Assembly (NCBI GenBank): GCA_046349085.1 | Contig: JAXMDA010000013.1 | Location: 3,963-67,962, forward strand | DNA: 64,000 nucleotides | DNA from: JAJXWB01 sp046349085 | GTDB taxonomy: Bacteria > Pseudomonadota > Alphaproteobacteria > Rhizobiales > Beijerinckiaceae | Direction: 5' to 3' | Notes under the pieces: model-generated | Seen by the model: only the letters and a program-made list of their open reading frames with translations | Database searches by the model: none | What the model was told of the DNA's origin: nothing | Made by a program: the position numbers and the translations under genes | In this document: positions 21,097 to 30,111 of the stretch, one piece after another | Layout of the letters: the number at the start of each line of letters is the position of its first letter | How positions within the stretch are numbered: position 1 is the stretch's first letter

Positions 21097-23178
21097 ATGA
21101 TGAGCGACAGGCCGGCCAATAGCGGCAGAAGAGCGATGGGACCCCGGCTGATTGCGCTGGTCGGTCCCTTCCAGAGCGGCAAGACAACACTTCTCGAAAG
21201 CATAATGGCGCGCGCAGGCGCTATCTCTCGCCAGGGCGCCGTCCGCGACGGGTCTTCGGTCGGCGATTCCAGCGCCGAGGCGCGCGCTCACGCGATGAGC
21301 GTGGAAGCCAACGTCGCAACCGCCGACTATCTCGGCGACCGCTATACGTTCATCGACTGCCCCGGCTCGATCGAATTTTCCAACGAGATGCGCGACGTGC
21401 TGCCGCTCTGCGATGCGGCCGTCGTGGTGTGCGAGGCTGACCCGCGCAAGATCCCCGCGCTGCAGCTCATCTTGCGCGAACTCGAGGAACTCGGCGTTCC
21501 TCGCCTGCTCTTCCTCAACAAGATCGACGCCGCTACGCAGCGCGTGCACGAGACGCTGGGCCTGCTTCAGCCCGCCTCGCGCGCCCCCCTGCTCCTGCGC
21601 CAAATTCCGATCTGGCAGAGCGGCATCGCCACCGGCTTCATCGACCTCGCGCTCGAGCGCGCCTTCGTCTATCGCGAGCACGCGCCTTCGACCGTCATCG
21701 ACGTTCCCGCAGGCGACCTGCCGCGCGAGAAAGACGCGCGCTACACCATGCTCGAAAAGCTCGCGGACTACGATGACGCGCTGATGGAGGAGTTGATCTC
21801 CGACATCGAGCCGCCGCGCGACCAGGTTTTTGACGATCTCGCGCGCGAATTGCGCGACGGCCATGTCGTGCCGATGCTGATCGGCTCGGCCGAGCGCGGC
21901 AATGGCGTGACGCGCTTGTTGAAAGCGTTGCGCCATGAATCCCCGAATATTGCGCAAACACGCGCGCGCCTTGGAGTCGCCGAAACGGGCCCGGCGATCG
22001 GGCAGTCCATGCGCACCGTGCACACGGCGCATGGCGGCAAGCTCTCCATCGTGCGCGTGCTGCGCGGCTCCTTTGCCGACGGCGCAACGGTGGTCGGCGC
22101 CAATGGCGGCGAGGATCGCATCGCATCGCTCTCCCGCATGATCGGGTCGGCCTCCACCAAGGTCGGCAAGGCCGAAGAAGGCGACACGCTCGCGTTCGGC
22201 CGCCTCGACCATATCGCCTCGGGCGAAACGATCGGCGAAGCCAAGGCCGGCAAGCCGCAGCAGATCTCCGGCCGGCCGCCGACGCCGCAACCGGTCCACG
22301 CGCTGTCGCTCGCAATCAGGGATCGCAAGGACGAGGTGAAGCTCGCGGCCGCCATGGCCAAACTTACCGAGGAGGATTCCTCGCTGATCTTCACGCAGGA
22401 CCAGGAATCCGGCGAGATGAAACTTTCCGGCCAGGGCGAGATGCATCTGCGCGTCGCGCTCGAGCGCCTTTCGGCGCGGTTCGGCGTGACGGTGGAAGCG
22501 AAGAAGAGCAGCGTCTCCTATCGCGAGACGATCCGCCATACCGCCCATGTGCGCGGGCGTCACAAGAAACAGTCGGGCGGCCACGGACAGTTCGGCGACG
22601 TGCTGATCGACGTGCGCCCGCAGGATCGTGGCGCGGGCTTCCTCTTCGAGGAAAAGGTGCACGGCGGTTCGGTGCCGCGGCAATATTTTTCGTCCGTGGA
22701 GGCCGGCTGCCGCGACGCCTGCGTGCACGGACCGCTCGGCTTCCCGGTGGTGGATGTCGCCGTGACGCTCGTCGACGGCTCCTATCATACGGTCGATTCC
22801 TCCGACATGGCCTTCCGCACCGCGGCCCGCATCGGAATGCAGGAGGCGCTCGAAAAGAGCGGACCCGTTCTGCTCGAACCGATCCTCGCCGTCTCCATCG
22901 CGGTGCCGACCGAGGCGATGTCGCGGGCGACTGCGATCGTCTCCGGCCGGCGCGGCCAGATCCTCGGCTTCGACGGCAGGCCCGGTTGGGACGGCTGGGA
23001 TGTGCTGGAGGCGCAGATCCCCGAAGCGGAAATGGGCGGACTGATCGTCGACCTGCGCTCCGCCACCTCGGGCGTCGGGTCCTACACCGCGAAGTTCGAC
23101 CATCTCGCCGAAGTCGTCGGCAAGCACGCCGACGCCATCGTCGCAGCGCGCGCGAGCGAGAAGGTCAACGGGCATTAG
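21097..23178 (+). CDS. Elongation factor G-like GTPase (EF-G paralogue)
   Basis: 693 residues; ATG at 21097 (a second at 21100) with GGGAG upstream. The order of EF-G domains is kept: GTPase with P-loop GPFQSGKT, DCPG and NKID, then domain II, the III/IV region (LSGQGEMHLRVALERL, GRHKKQSGGHGQFGDVLIDV) and domain V (GRRGQILGFDGRPGW). Switch I is unusual: the canonical E-R-G-I-T stretch is replaced by ARAHAMSVEANVATADY. It is not in a str operon, so it is a secondary EF-G rather than the main translation factor. GTP hydrolysis is plausible; the cellular role is uncertain. Confidence 0.88.
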   Translation: MMSDRPANSGRRAMGPRLIALVGPFQSGKTTLLESIMARAGAISRQGAVRDGSSVGDSSAEARAHAMSVEANVATADYLGDRYTFIDCPGSIEFSNEMRDVLPLCDAAVVVCEADPRKIPALQLILRELEELGVPRLLFLNKIDAATQRVHETLGLLQPASRAPLLLRQIPIWQSGIATGFIDLALERAFVYREHAPSTVIDVPAGDLPREKDARYTMLEKLADYDDALMEELISDIEPPRDQVFDDLARELRDGHVVPMLIGSAERGNGVTRLLKALRHESPNIAQTRARLGVAETGPAIGQSMRTVHTAHGGKLSIVRVLRGSFADGATVVGANGGEDRIASLSRMIGSASTKVGKAEEGDTLAFGRLDHIASGETIGEAKAGKPQQISGRPPTPQPVHALSLAIRDRKDEVKLAAAMAKLTEEDSSLIFTQDQESGEMKLSGQGEMHLRVALERLSARFGVTVEAKKSSVSYRETIRHTAHVRGRHKKQSGGHGQFGDVLIDVRPQDRGAGFLFEEKVHGGSVPRQYFSSVEAGCRDACVHGPLGFPVVDVAVTLVDGSYHTVDSSDMAFRTAARIGMQEALEKSGPVLLEPILAVSIAVPTEAMSRATAIVSGRRGQILGFDGRPGWDGWDVLEAQIPEAEMGGLIVDLRSATSGVGSYTAKFDHLAEVVGKHADAIVAARASEKVNGH

Positions 23179-23193
23179 GCCTGCAGGAACAGC

Positions 23194-23222
23194 GTCATGG
23201 CGGGGCCTGTCCCGGCCATGAC
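23194..23222. repeat. Palindromic repeat, family D, copy 2
   Basis: GTCATGGCGGGGCCTGTCCC followed by GGCCATGAC; the ends are inverted copies. Related to 13580-13609 in opposite orientation. It lies just after the EF-G-like gene. Confidence 0.65.
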
Positions 23223-23336
23223 GCAGATCGAGCGCGTCCGCGAAGCCTGAATGTCCGCGAGAAGCGCGCCTTTCGCGGCCTCCCCACCGCCCCTCCATTA
23301 CCAACATTTAATCCGCGGCCCTCTGGACGCCCTCCC

Positions 23337-23357
23337 AATGTAAATGTAAATTACATT
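23337..23357. promoter_or_regulatory. ATGTAA palindrome upstream of the DUF2852 gene
   Basis: AATGTAAATGTAAATTACAT with a perfect ATGTAA-A-TTACAT palindrome at 23344-23356 and an extra half-site in front. It is AT-rich against a GC-rich background and lies 42 bp before the DUF2852 start, the position of an operator. The binding protein is unknown. Confidence 0.5.
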
Positions 23358-23398
23358 CATATCGGCGGCCAACAGGGGCGCAGCCGATGGAGAGGAAC

Positions 23399-23917
23399 AT
23401 GAGCGTCTATCAAGGCACTATCGATGGTTCGGCCAATTCCAGCGACCGCCGCTCGCGGCGCGTGCGGTGGCGCGGCGTCGAACTCTTCGCGATGATCCTC
23501 GGCTTCATCGTCTTCTGGCCCATTGGCCTCGCCATTCTCTTCCTCAAGGTCTGGCAGAAGCGCGAAGGCCGCCCGGATCAGGATCTCGTCGATTTCGTCC
23601 ACGAAAGGAGTTCGGAAATGCGCGGACGTTGCATGGCCAAGCGCAGCCAGTGGGGCATGGCCGAATGGGGCAAGGCCGAATGGAAGCCGAATTTCGGCGG
23701 CGCCCCGCGTCCGACCGGCAACAGCGCCTTCGACGAGTGGCGGTCCGCCGAGCTGGCTCGCCTCGAGGAAGAGCGCCAGAAGCTCGTCCAGGCCGAGCGC
23801 GACTTCGCCGAGCATCTCGACAAGCTGCGCCGCGCCCGCGACCGCGAAGAGTTCGAGCGCTTCATGAGCGAGCGCCGCGCCCAACCGCAGCCGCCGCAGG
23901 CCGGACCGCAAATCTGA
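23399..23917 (+). CDS. DUF2852 membrane-associated protein
   Basis: 172 residues; the ATG at 23399 is chosen because GGAGAGG sits just ahead of it, in preference to the in-frame ATG at 23387. There is one hydrophobic segment (VELFAMILGFIVFWPIGLAI) followed by a soluble helical region with NSAFDEWRSAELARLEEERQ and EEFERFMSERRAQ, the DUF2852 signature found in Hyphomicrobiales. Function unknown. It is followed by a strong terminator, so it is probably a single-gene unit. Confidence 0.85.
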   Translation: MSVYQGTIDGSANSSDRRSRRVRWRGVELFAMILGFIVFWPIGLAILFLKVWQKREGRPDQDLVDFVHERSSEMRGRCMAKRSQWGMAEWGKAEWKPNFGGAPRPTGNSAFDEWRSAELARLEEERQKLVQAERDFAEHLDKLRRARDREEFERFMSERRAQPQPPQAGPQI

Positions 23918-23934
23918 GCTGACCAACGACACCA

Positions 23935-23963
23935 GGCGCCGGCCGAAGGGCCGGCGCCATTTT
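23935..23963 (+). terminator. Rho-independent terminator after the DUF2852 gene
   Basis: GGCGCCGGCC, loop GAAG, GGCCGGCGCC, then ATTTTC. A perfect 10-bp stem. Confidence 0.85.
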
Positions 23964-24009
23964 CATGCGCAGCGCCAACCGCGTGCGCAGACCATTTCGG
24001 GCTGGGGCC

Positions 24010-26139
24010 ATGAAAACCTTTCTCACCGTAAAGTTCGCCCTCGTCCCCTATGCGGCGCTGTTTGCGCTGCTGGCGCGCGGCGTGCCGGGCTTGGCCCTTG
24101 CCGCCGCGTTCGGTCTGATGGCGGCACTTGCGGCCTGGCGTCTCTCGCGCCCCGAATATTTCATCCTGGAACTGGGCTCGCTCGTGCTCTTTGCGGCGCT
24201 TGGCCTCGCGTTCCTCGTCGCGCCGCAGTTCGTCTCCGCCAACGCGCTCTGGCTCGCCTTCGCCGGCCTGGGCGCGATCTCGCTGATCGGCCTCGCCTTC
24301 CGCCGTCCCTGGACTGCGGATTATTCGCGCGCCGCCTATCCCGAAAACGCCGGCACGCCACAATTCTTCGCGATCAACGCCCTGCTGTCGGGTCTATGGG
24401 GCGCACTCTTTCTCGCGCTCGCGCTCGTGCGCTTCCTCGCCGCGCCCGGCTGGATCTCGACGCTGATCGTGATCGTCGGCGCGCTCGTGTCGATCTTCGG
24501 ACCGAAGCTCGCGATTCAGGTCGCGCTGAAGAAGATGATCGCCGCGCGAGAAACCTATCATTGGCCTGCGCCAAAATTCGAGGAGGGAAGCGGCGATTGC
24601 GACGTCGCCATCGTCGGCGCGGGCGTCGGCGGCCTGTCGGCGGCCGCGCTCCTCGCGGACGCCGGCCTGCGCGTCGCAGTCTTCGATCATCATGTGCTGG
24701 CCGGCGGCTATTGCCATTCCTATCCGCGCAAGGCGCGCCACCAAGGCCAGCCCGTCCTCTACCGCTTCGACGCCGGCCCGCACGATTTCTCGGGCGTGTG
24801 GGACGGCGGCACGATTTCCGGCCTCCTCGACCGCCTCGGCGTCGCCGACCGCATCCAGTGGGCGCGCGTCGATCATTCCTACATCACCGAAAACGGCGCG
24901 ATAGATCCGCCGCGCGACTGGCGCGACTATGCGCGCATGCTGGGCGAACGCTTTCCCGACAGCGCGGCGGGCGTCATGTCGCTGTTCGAGACGATCCACG
25001 CGATCTTCGACGACATGTATGCGACCGGCGAGGGCCGCAGCGGCATTCCGGGCCTGCCCGCCGATCCCTCGAAACTGCTGGCCTTCCCCAAGGAGCATCC
25101 GCAGGCTTTCAAGTGGATGGGTCGGCCCTTCGACGAACTCGTCGCCGCCCATGTCAGCGATCCCAGGGTTGTCGCGATCGTCAACGCGCTGGTCGGCTAT
25201 CTCGGCGACGGCGCGGAAAAGCTCACCTGCGGCCAGATGGTCCCCATCTTCGGCTATTACTTCAAGGGCGGCTTCTACCCGGTAGGCGGCTCCAGCCGCT
25301 TCTCCGACGTGCTGGTCGAGGCGATCGAGGAACGCGGCGGCGCCGTCCATCTCAAGACGCCCGTGAAGCGCATCCTCGTCGAGAACGGCGCGGCGACAGG
25401 CGTCGAATTGCGCGACGGCCGGATCGTGCGCGCGAAGGCGGTCGTGTCGAACGCCGACATGCGCCGCACCTTTCTCGAACTGGTCGAGCCCGCCCACACG
25501 CCGGAAGATTTCCGCCGGACGCTCGAGAAGGCCGAACCCGCAACCTCCTGCTTCACGGTGCAGCTTGGCGTCGATTATGTGCCCGACATCAAGCCGGCCA
25601 CGCACGTGCACCTGCGCGGCGCGAATGTCGGCATCGCCGCCATGTCGCTGGTCGATCCATCCGCCGCGCCGTCGGGCCACGCCATTCTCAATCTCATCAG
25701 GCTCGTCCCCTACAAGATTGCGAAGCAATGGTTCCCGCCGGAAGAGGGCGGCGACGACTGGAAGGCCTGGCGACGGTCCGACGAATACGAGCGTCGCAAA
25801 CGGGAGTTCGGCGACCAGATGATCGAGGCCGCCGAGAAAATACTGCCCGATCTGCGCCAGCACATCGTCTATCGCACCGACGCGAGCCCCGTGACCTACG
25901 CCCGCTACGACTGGGCGAGCGCCGGTTCGATCTACGGCGTTTCTCGCGCAGGCCGGCTCAAGGGCTCCAGGTCGCCCGTGCGAAATCTCGTCGTCGCCGG
26001 CGGCGGCAACGCCGGCGCGGGCGTCGAGGCGGTGGCGATTTCCGGCGCCGATGCGGCAGAAGCGCTCGTGCCGGGCCTGCTGTCGCGCGCGCCGGCCCAA
26101 CGCGCAACGCAGGCGCTCCCCACCCATGCGGCGGCGTAA
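24010..26139 (+). CDS. Membrane-anchored FAD oxidoreductase, carotenoid isomerase / phytoene desaturase-like
   Basis: 709 residues from ATG 24010. The first ~185 residues are hydrophobic with about six predicted membrane helices and no recognised enzyme motif. The rest is an FAD/NAD(P)-binding oxidoreductase: dinucleotide motif VAIVGAGVGGLSAAALLADA near residues 199-218, FDAGPHDFSGVWDGG, GYYFKGGFYPVGGSSRFSDV, and the C-terminal FAD block VVAGGGNAGAGVEAVAISGA. This second part resembles CRTISO / retinol saturase / phytoene desaturase-like proteins that act on polyenes or lipids. No crtB, crtE or other carotenoid genes are nearby, so the substrate is unknown. The N-terminal membrane domain is an unusual addition. 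Confidence 0.8.
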   Translation: MKTFLTVKFALVPYAALFALLARGVPGLALAAAFGLMAALAAWRLSRPEYFILELGSLVLFAALGLAFLVAPQFVSANALWLAFAGLGAISLIGLAFRRPWTADYSRAAYPENAGTPQFFAINALLSGLWGALFLALALVRFLAAPGWISTLIVIVGALVSIFGPKLAIQVALKKMIAARETYHWPAPKFEEGSGDCDVAIVGAGVGGLSAAALLADAGLRVAVFDHHVLAGGYCHSYPRKARHQGQPVLYRFDAGPHDFSGVWDGGTISGLLDRLGVADRIQWARVDHSYITENGAIDPPRDWRDYARMLGERFPDSAAGVMSLFETIHAIFDDMYATGEGRSGIPGLPADPSKLLAFPKEHPQAFKWMGRPFDELVAAHVSDPRVVAIVNALVGYLGDGAEKLTCGQMVPIFGYYFKGGFYPVGGSSRFSDVLVEAIEERGGAVHLKTPVKRILVENGAATGVELRDGRIVRAKAVVSNADMRRTFLELVEPAHTPEDFRRTLEKAEPATSCFTVQLGVDYVPDIKPATHVHLRGANVGIAAMSLVDPSAAPSGHAILNLIRLVPYKIAKQWFPPEEGGDDWKAWRRSDEYERRKREFGDQMIEAAEKILPDLRQHIVYRTDASPVTYARYDWASAGSIYGVSRAGRLKGSRSPVRNLVVAGGGNAGAGVEAVAISGADAAEALVPGLLSRAPAQRATQALPTHAAA

Positions 26140-26218
26140 ACGAGACAGTCGGTCAAATTCGACGCGTTAACCTTCTTTCTTCCCGCCGCATTAACGGCCG
26201 TTCGCCATCCCTACGGGA

Positions 26219-27202
26219 ATGGCGCGTCGCATATTGCCATATCTTGCCCTCGCGGGGCTCATGTCGCTGCTTTCGGCCTGTTCGGTCTACGACAGGCCAA
26301 AGCGGCCGGCCTGGCGCACGGCGGCCGAAAACGCCTGCTTCGCCGAGAAGCGCGTGCAGGCGTCGGCCTATGTGCAGCCGGCCTCCGAGATCAGCGGCCC
26401 CGGCATCTGCGGCCTGACGCGACCCCTGCACGTCACCGCCCTCCAAGGCGGCGCGGTGAAGCTCAATTCCCGCTCGACGCTCGACTGCTCCATGGTGGCG
26501 GAGCTCGACGACTGGGTGACGAACACCTTGCAGCCGGCCGCCCAGGCGCGCTTCGGCCAGCCGGTCGCGCAGATCAACACGATGGGCGCCTATTCCTGCC
26601 GCGGCATGAACAACCAGATCGGCGCGCGCCTGTCTGAACACGCCTTCGGCAATGCGCTGGACATCGGCGGATTCACGCTCGCCGACGGCCGGTCCATCGT
26701 CATCCGCCGCGACTGGACGCGCGGCGACGAACAGACCCGCGCATTCCTGCGCGAGGCGCAGGGCGGCGCCTGCGAACGCTTCACAACGGTGCTTGCGCCA
26801 GGCTCCAACGCCTATCACTACGATCACATCCACGTCGATCTCGCCATGCACGGCTCGAGCCGCAAGGGTCTGCGCCGCATCTGCAAGCCGGCGGTCCCGA
26901 CGCTCGCGCCCGCGCCCGATCGCGACAACCTGCCAGAGGCGCCCGATGTCGAGGAGGAAACCGACATCGCGCAGATCAAGCGTCTGCCCGGCGACAATAC
27001 CTATGCGATGCATTCCGGTCCGGGCGTCAGCGTGCCGCCGGAGCCGCCGCGCGTCAATCGCGAAAAGGCTTTCGATCCCGCCAGCGTTCAGCGCGCGCTG
27101 GCGTTGAGCCCGAAAGCGCCGCGCCCTCTGGCGACCATCCGCGAGGACGGCGCCTTCGATCCCGGCGACGACGACGAGCCGACCGGCGCGATCCGCCGAT
27201 AG
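26219..27202 (+). CDS. Extensin family lipoprotein (extensin-like C-terminal domain)
   Basis: 327 residues. A lipoprotein signal peptide ends in the lipobox LSAC (Cys21), so Lgt (6.6 kb) should lipidate it. The core has ISGPGICGLTRPLHVTAL, YSCRGMNNQIGARLSEHAFG, ALDIGGFTLADGR and YHYDHIHVDLAMH; the His/Asp set resembles the zinc site of M15-type D,D-peptidases, which is the fold assigned to this family. The tail is proline-rich and acidic. Probably acts on the cell wall. It starts soon after the oxidoreductase, with a TTAACC motif between. Confidence 0.87.
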   Translation: MARRILPYLALAGLMSLLSACSVYDRPKRPAWRTAAENACFAEKRVQASAYVQPASEISGPGICGLTRPLHVTALQGGAVKLNSRSTLDCSMVAELDDWVTNTLQPAAQARFGQPVAQINTMGAYSCRGMNNQIGARLSEHAFGNALDIGGFTLADGRSIVIRRDWTRGDEQTRAFLREAQGGACERFTTVLAPGSNAYHYDHIHVDLAMHGSSRKGLRRICKPAVPTLAPAPDRDNLPEAPDVEEETDIAQIKRLPGDNTYAMHSGPGVSVPPEPPRVNREKAFDPASVQRALALSPKAPRPLATIREDGAFDPGDDDEPTGAIRR

Positions 27203-27396
27203 GGCGGTTGCTCACGAAAAGGTGAACGGCGGCCGGAAAGGCGCCGCAGAGCGGCAAGCCGGTAAGTGCCGAAAACATGGACGGGTTTGACGGGCGTACA
27301 TGCTGCGCCGCATCGTGAATGCGCGCGCGATTTGATTTGCCCGTGGCTTCCGCATCAGCGAGGCTGCAGACCTCCGGCACGCCTCGGGAGGCCACG

Positions 27397-27609
27397 ATGG
27401 GAAGCTACCGGATCTCGATGCGCCGCAACGTGGCGCATGCGGAATTCAGCGTACGTTTGCACGACGACAGCTCTCGCCCGCTTGCGCGGGTCGATGCGCT
27501 GAACACGATGCACGCGAAGAAGGTCGCCCGCGACCTGATTTCGCTCGTGCGCAGACGCGACCCGGAGAGCATCTTCCTCGTGGGCCGGGGCGACAGCGTC
27601 AACGTCTGA
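27397..27609 (+). CDS. Small hypothetical protein
   Basis: 70 residues; the ATG at 27397 has CGGGAGG at 27385-27391, a good ribosome site, which is why this start was preferred over 27319. It begins MGSYRISMRRNVAHAEFSVR and continues with DALNTMHAKKVARDLISLVR; basic, no membrane segment, no recognised family. It is 81 bp before the P450 start and might share its transcript. Confidence 0.55.
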   Translation: MGSYRISMRRNVAHAEFSVRLHDDSSRPLARVDALNTMHAKKVARDLISLVRRRDPESIFLVGRGDSVNV

Positions 27610-27690
27610 TTTCGCCGCCCGGCCGAATTGGCGCCACAAGGCACGCTCACATATAACGAACGCGCATTTCATGCGTTCGGGGAAATCGTG

Positions 27691-29073
27691 ATGCCTGCCG
27701 CGACGCTCGCCTTTCGTCCGCCCGCTCCCACGCCGCGCGAGAAACCGCTTGGCGTGCTCGGCATGATCGCGGCGCTGCGCCGCAATCCCATCGAGATCTG
27801 GACGCGCCGACACTACGAGGAGCCGGTTCTCGTCGGCCGCTCGATCCTGGGCGAACGCGCCGTCGTCAGCCATCCCGAGGGCGTGCGTCGCATCTTCCTC
27901 GACAATGTCGCCAACTATCGCAAGGACGACCTGCAATTGCGGGTTCTGAAACCGGGACTGGGCGAAGGCCTGCTGACCGCGGAAGGCGAGAACTGGCGCG
28001 CACAGCGCCGCTCGCTCGCGCCGCTCTTCACGCCGCGCCAAGTCGCGGCCTTTTCGAACGCCATGGCCGCTTCCACGCGGGAGGGCGTGACGCGCCTGGC
28101 GCGCCGCAGGCCCGGCCAGCGCATCGACATGCTCGAGGAAATGTCGCGCCTCACGCTCGAAATTCTCGAGCATACGTTGTTTTCGCAGGGGCTCGGGCGC
28201 GACACCAGCGAGTTTCAGAAGGCCGTGAACCGCTATTTCAATACGGTCGGCCGTCTCGATCCCTTCGATCTGCTCGGCCTGCCGCAATTCCTGCCGCGCT
28301 TCGGACGGCTGCGCGGACAGGCGACGCTCGAATGGTTCGCCGGCGCGGTCGACGACATCATCGCCGCCCGCCGCGCGCTGATCGCCGAAGGCGGCGAGCC
28401 GCCGCGCGACATTCTCACCCTGCTCCTGGAAGCGCAGGACCCGGAAACCGGTCGCGGCATGCGCGAAGAAGATTTGCGCTCCAACATCGTCACCTTCATC
28501 GGCGCTGGCCACGAGACGACCGCCAATGCGCTGACGTGGACCTTCTACCTGCTCTCTCAGGCGCCGGACTGGCGCGCCGAAGTCGAGGCCGAAGCCGACG
28601 CGCAATTGAACGCCGGTCCGATCGAGGAACTGACCGACCGGATGCCCGTCACCAAGGCCGTGCTCGAAGAATCCCTGAGGCTCTATCCGCCCGCCGCCTT
28701 CCTGAGCCGCGCGGCCATCGCAGACGATATCGTCTGCGGCAAGAAGATATCCGCCGGATCGGTCGTGACCGTCTCGCCGTTCCTGCTGCATCGTCACAAG
28801 ACGCTCTGGGATCGCCCCGACCTATTCGATCCCGCGCGCTTTCTCGGGGCCAACCGCGAGCGGATCGACCGTTTCGCCTACATTCCCTTCGGCGCGGGTC
28901 CGCGCGTCTGCATCGGCATGGGCTTCGCGCTGCAGGAGGCGGTCATCGTGCTGGCGCATCTCACGCGCGCCTTCCGATTCGATCTGGCGCCCGGCCATGT
29001 CGTGCGCCCGGTCCAGCGCATCACGCTGCGGCCGCAGGGCGGCATGCCCATGCAGGCGACGCCGCGGCAATAG
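27691..29073 (+). CDS. Cytochrome P450
   Basis: 460 residues from ATG 27691 (MPAATLAFRPPAPTPREKPL), with GGGGA upstream. All P450 hallmarks are present: I-helix FIGAGHETTANAL (residues 269-281), the K-helix E327-x2-R330 (EESLR), and the haem-thiolate loop FGAGPRVCIGMGFA with Cys407. No signal anchor, so soluble like most bacterial P450s. It resembles the fatty-acid or alkane hydroxylating class with a PxRW-like FDPARFLG segment. No ferredoxin or ferredoxin reductase gene is adjacent, so the redox partner is elsewhere. Substrate unknown. Confidence 0.95.
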   Translation: MPAATLAFRPPAPTPREKPLGVLGMIAALRRNPIEIWTRRHYEEPVLVGRSILGERAVVSHPEGVRRIFLDNVANYRKDDLQLRVLKPGLGEGLLTAEGENWRAQRRSLAPLFTPRQVAAFSNAMAASTREGVTRLARRRPGQRIDMLEEMSRLTLEILEHTLFSQGLGRDTSEFQKAVNRYFNTVGRLDPFDLLGLPQFLPRFGRLRGQATLEWFAGAVDDIIAARRALIAEGGEPPRDILTLLLEAQDPETGRGMREEDLRSNIVTFIGAGHETTANALTWTFYLLSQAPDWRAEVEAEADAQLNAGPIEELTDRMPVTKAVLEESLRLYPPAAFLSRAAIADDIVCGKKISAGSVVTVSPFLLHRHKTLWDRPDLFDPARFLGANRERIDRFAYIPFGAGPRVCIGMGFALQEAVIVLAHLTRAFRFDLAPGHVVRPVQRITLRPQGGMPMQATPRQ

Positions 29074-29124
29074 AAGCTTCGCAAAGCGGGCCGGCTTGCG
29101 GTATGAACGCGCTTACGGTCCTGC

Positions 29125-30006
29125 ATGTTACAGCGCAAGAAAAGCTCTCCGAAGATGCGCCGCCTGAACCTCGCCGGGCGCGAGGTCGAATCTTTCGGAC
29201 TGCAGGCCGACTTCTGGTCCGATTTCGCGCATCGCTGCCTGACGGTCCGCTGGCCGGTCTTCTTCGCCGGCGCGACGCTCGGCTTCCTGACGCTCAATTG
29301 CATATTCGCCACGATCTATTCGTTCGGCGACAAGCCGATCGCCAACGCGGAAGGCGATTTCCTGCACTATATGTTTTTCAGCATTCAAACGCTGACGACC
29401 GTCGGCTACGGGGGCATGTACCCGCAGTCCAACTATGGCCATGTGGTCGCGAGCGTCGAACTCTACACCGGCGTATTCACGACGGCTCTGCTCACCGGGC
29501 TGATATTCTATCGCTTTTCCAGACCTCGGGCGCGCATCCTGTTTGCGGCGCGGGCCGTCATCGCCACGCACGACGGCAGGCAGAGCCTCATGCTGCGCGC
29601 CGCCAACGAGCGCCTGAACGCCATTTCGGCGCCGATCGCCAAGGTCTGGCTGTCCACTACGGTCCAGACGGCGGAGGGCGCAACTTTCCGCCGTTTCGTC
29701 GAGTTGCCGCTCTTGCGGGCGCAGTCTCCGCTCTTCGTGCTGAGCTGGACGATCATCCACGCCATTGACGAGAACAGTCCCTTGTTCGGCATGGACGCAG
29801 CCGCTCTGGAAGCTGCGGACGGGACGGTCGTCGTGATGATCGAAGGCTATGACGAATCCGCAGCGCAGACCGTGCGCGCCCGGAAAACCTATCTCGCAGC
29901 CGATATCGCCTTCGGCCATCGCTACATCGATGTGCTCGAGCCGAGCGGCAGCGATCGCGTCCGCATCAACTACGCGAAATTCCACCTGACGGAGCCCGAG
30001 CCGTGA
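29125..30006 (+). CDS. Inward-rectifier-type potassium channel (KirBac family)
   Basis: 293 residues. An amphipathic slide helix region (QADFWSDFAHRCLTVRWPVF) precedes TM1, the pore helix and the selectivity filter TVGYG (residues 92-96), then TM2 (VELYTGVFTTALLTGLIFY). The C-terminal half is a beta-rich cytoplasmic domain typical of Kir channels (SWTIIHAIDENSPLFGMD). It should form a tetrameric K+ channel in the inner membrane. It sits between the P450 and the glutamate-synthase-like gene with short gaps, but a functional link is not evident. Confidence 0.9.
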   Translation: MLQRKKSSPKMRRLNLAGREVESFGLQADFWSDFAHRCLTVRWPVFFAGATLGFLTLNCIFATIYSFGDKPIANAEGDFLHYMFFSIQTLTTVGYGGMYPQSNYGHVVASVELYTGVFTTALLTGLIFYRFSRPRARILFAARAVIATHDGRQSLMLRAANERLNAISAPIAKVWLSTTVQTAEGATFRRFVELPLLRAQSPLFVLSWTIIHAIDENSPLFGMDAAALEAADGTVVVMIEGYDESAAQTVRARKTYLAADIAFGHRYIDVLEPSGSDRVRINYAKFHLTEPEP

Positions 30007-30111
30007 AGCAGACGCGGCGACAAATCGCGCGAGTGCGAACCTTTCGATAGCCGCGAGGCCTTGATCGCGGCGGCGTCCAGCGGCAGCCTGAAAGCTCCGG
30101 CGGAGGGACAG

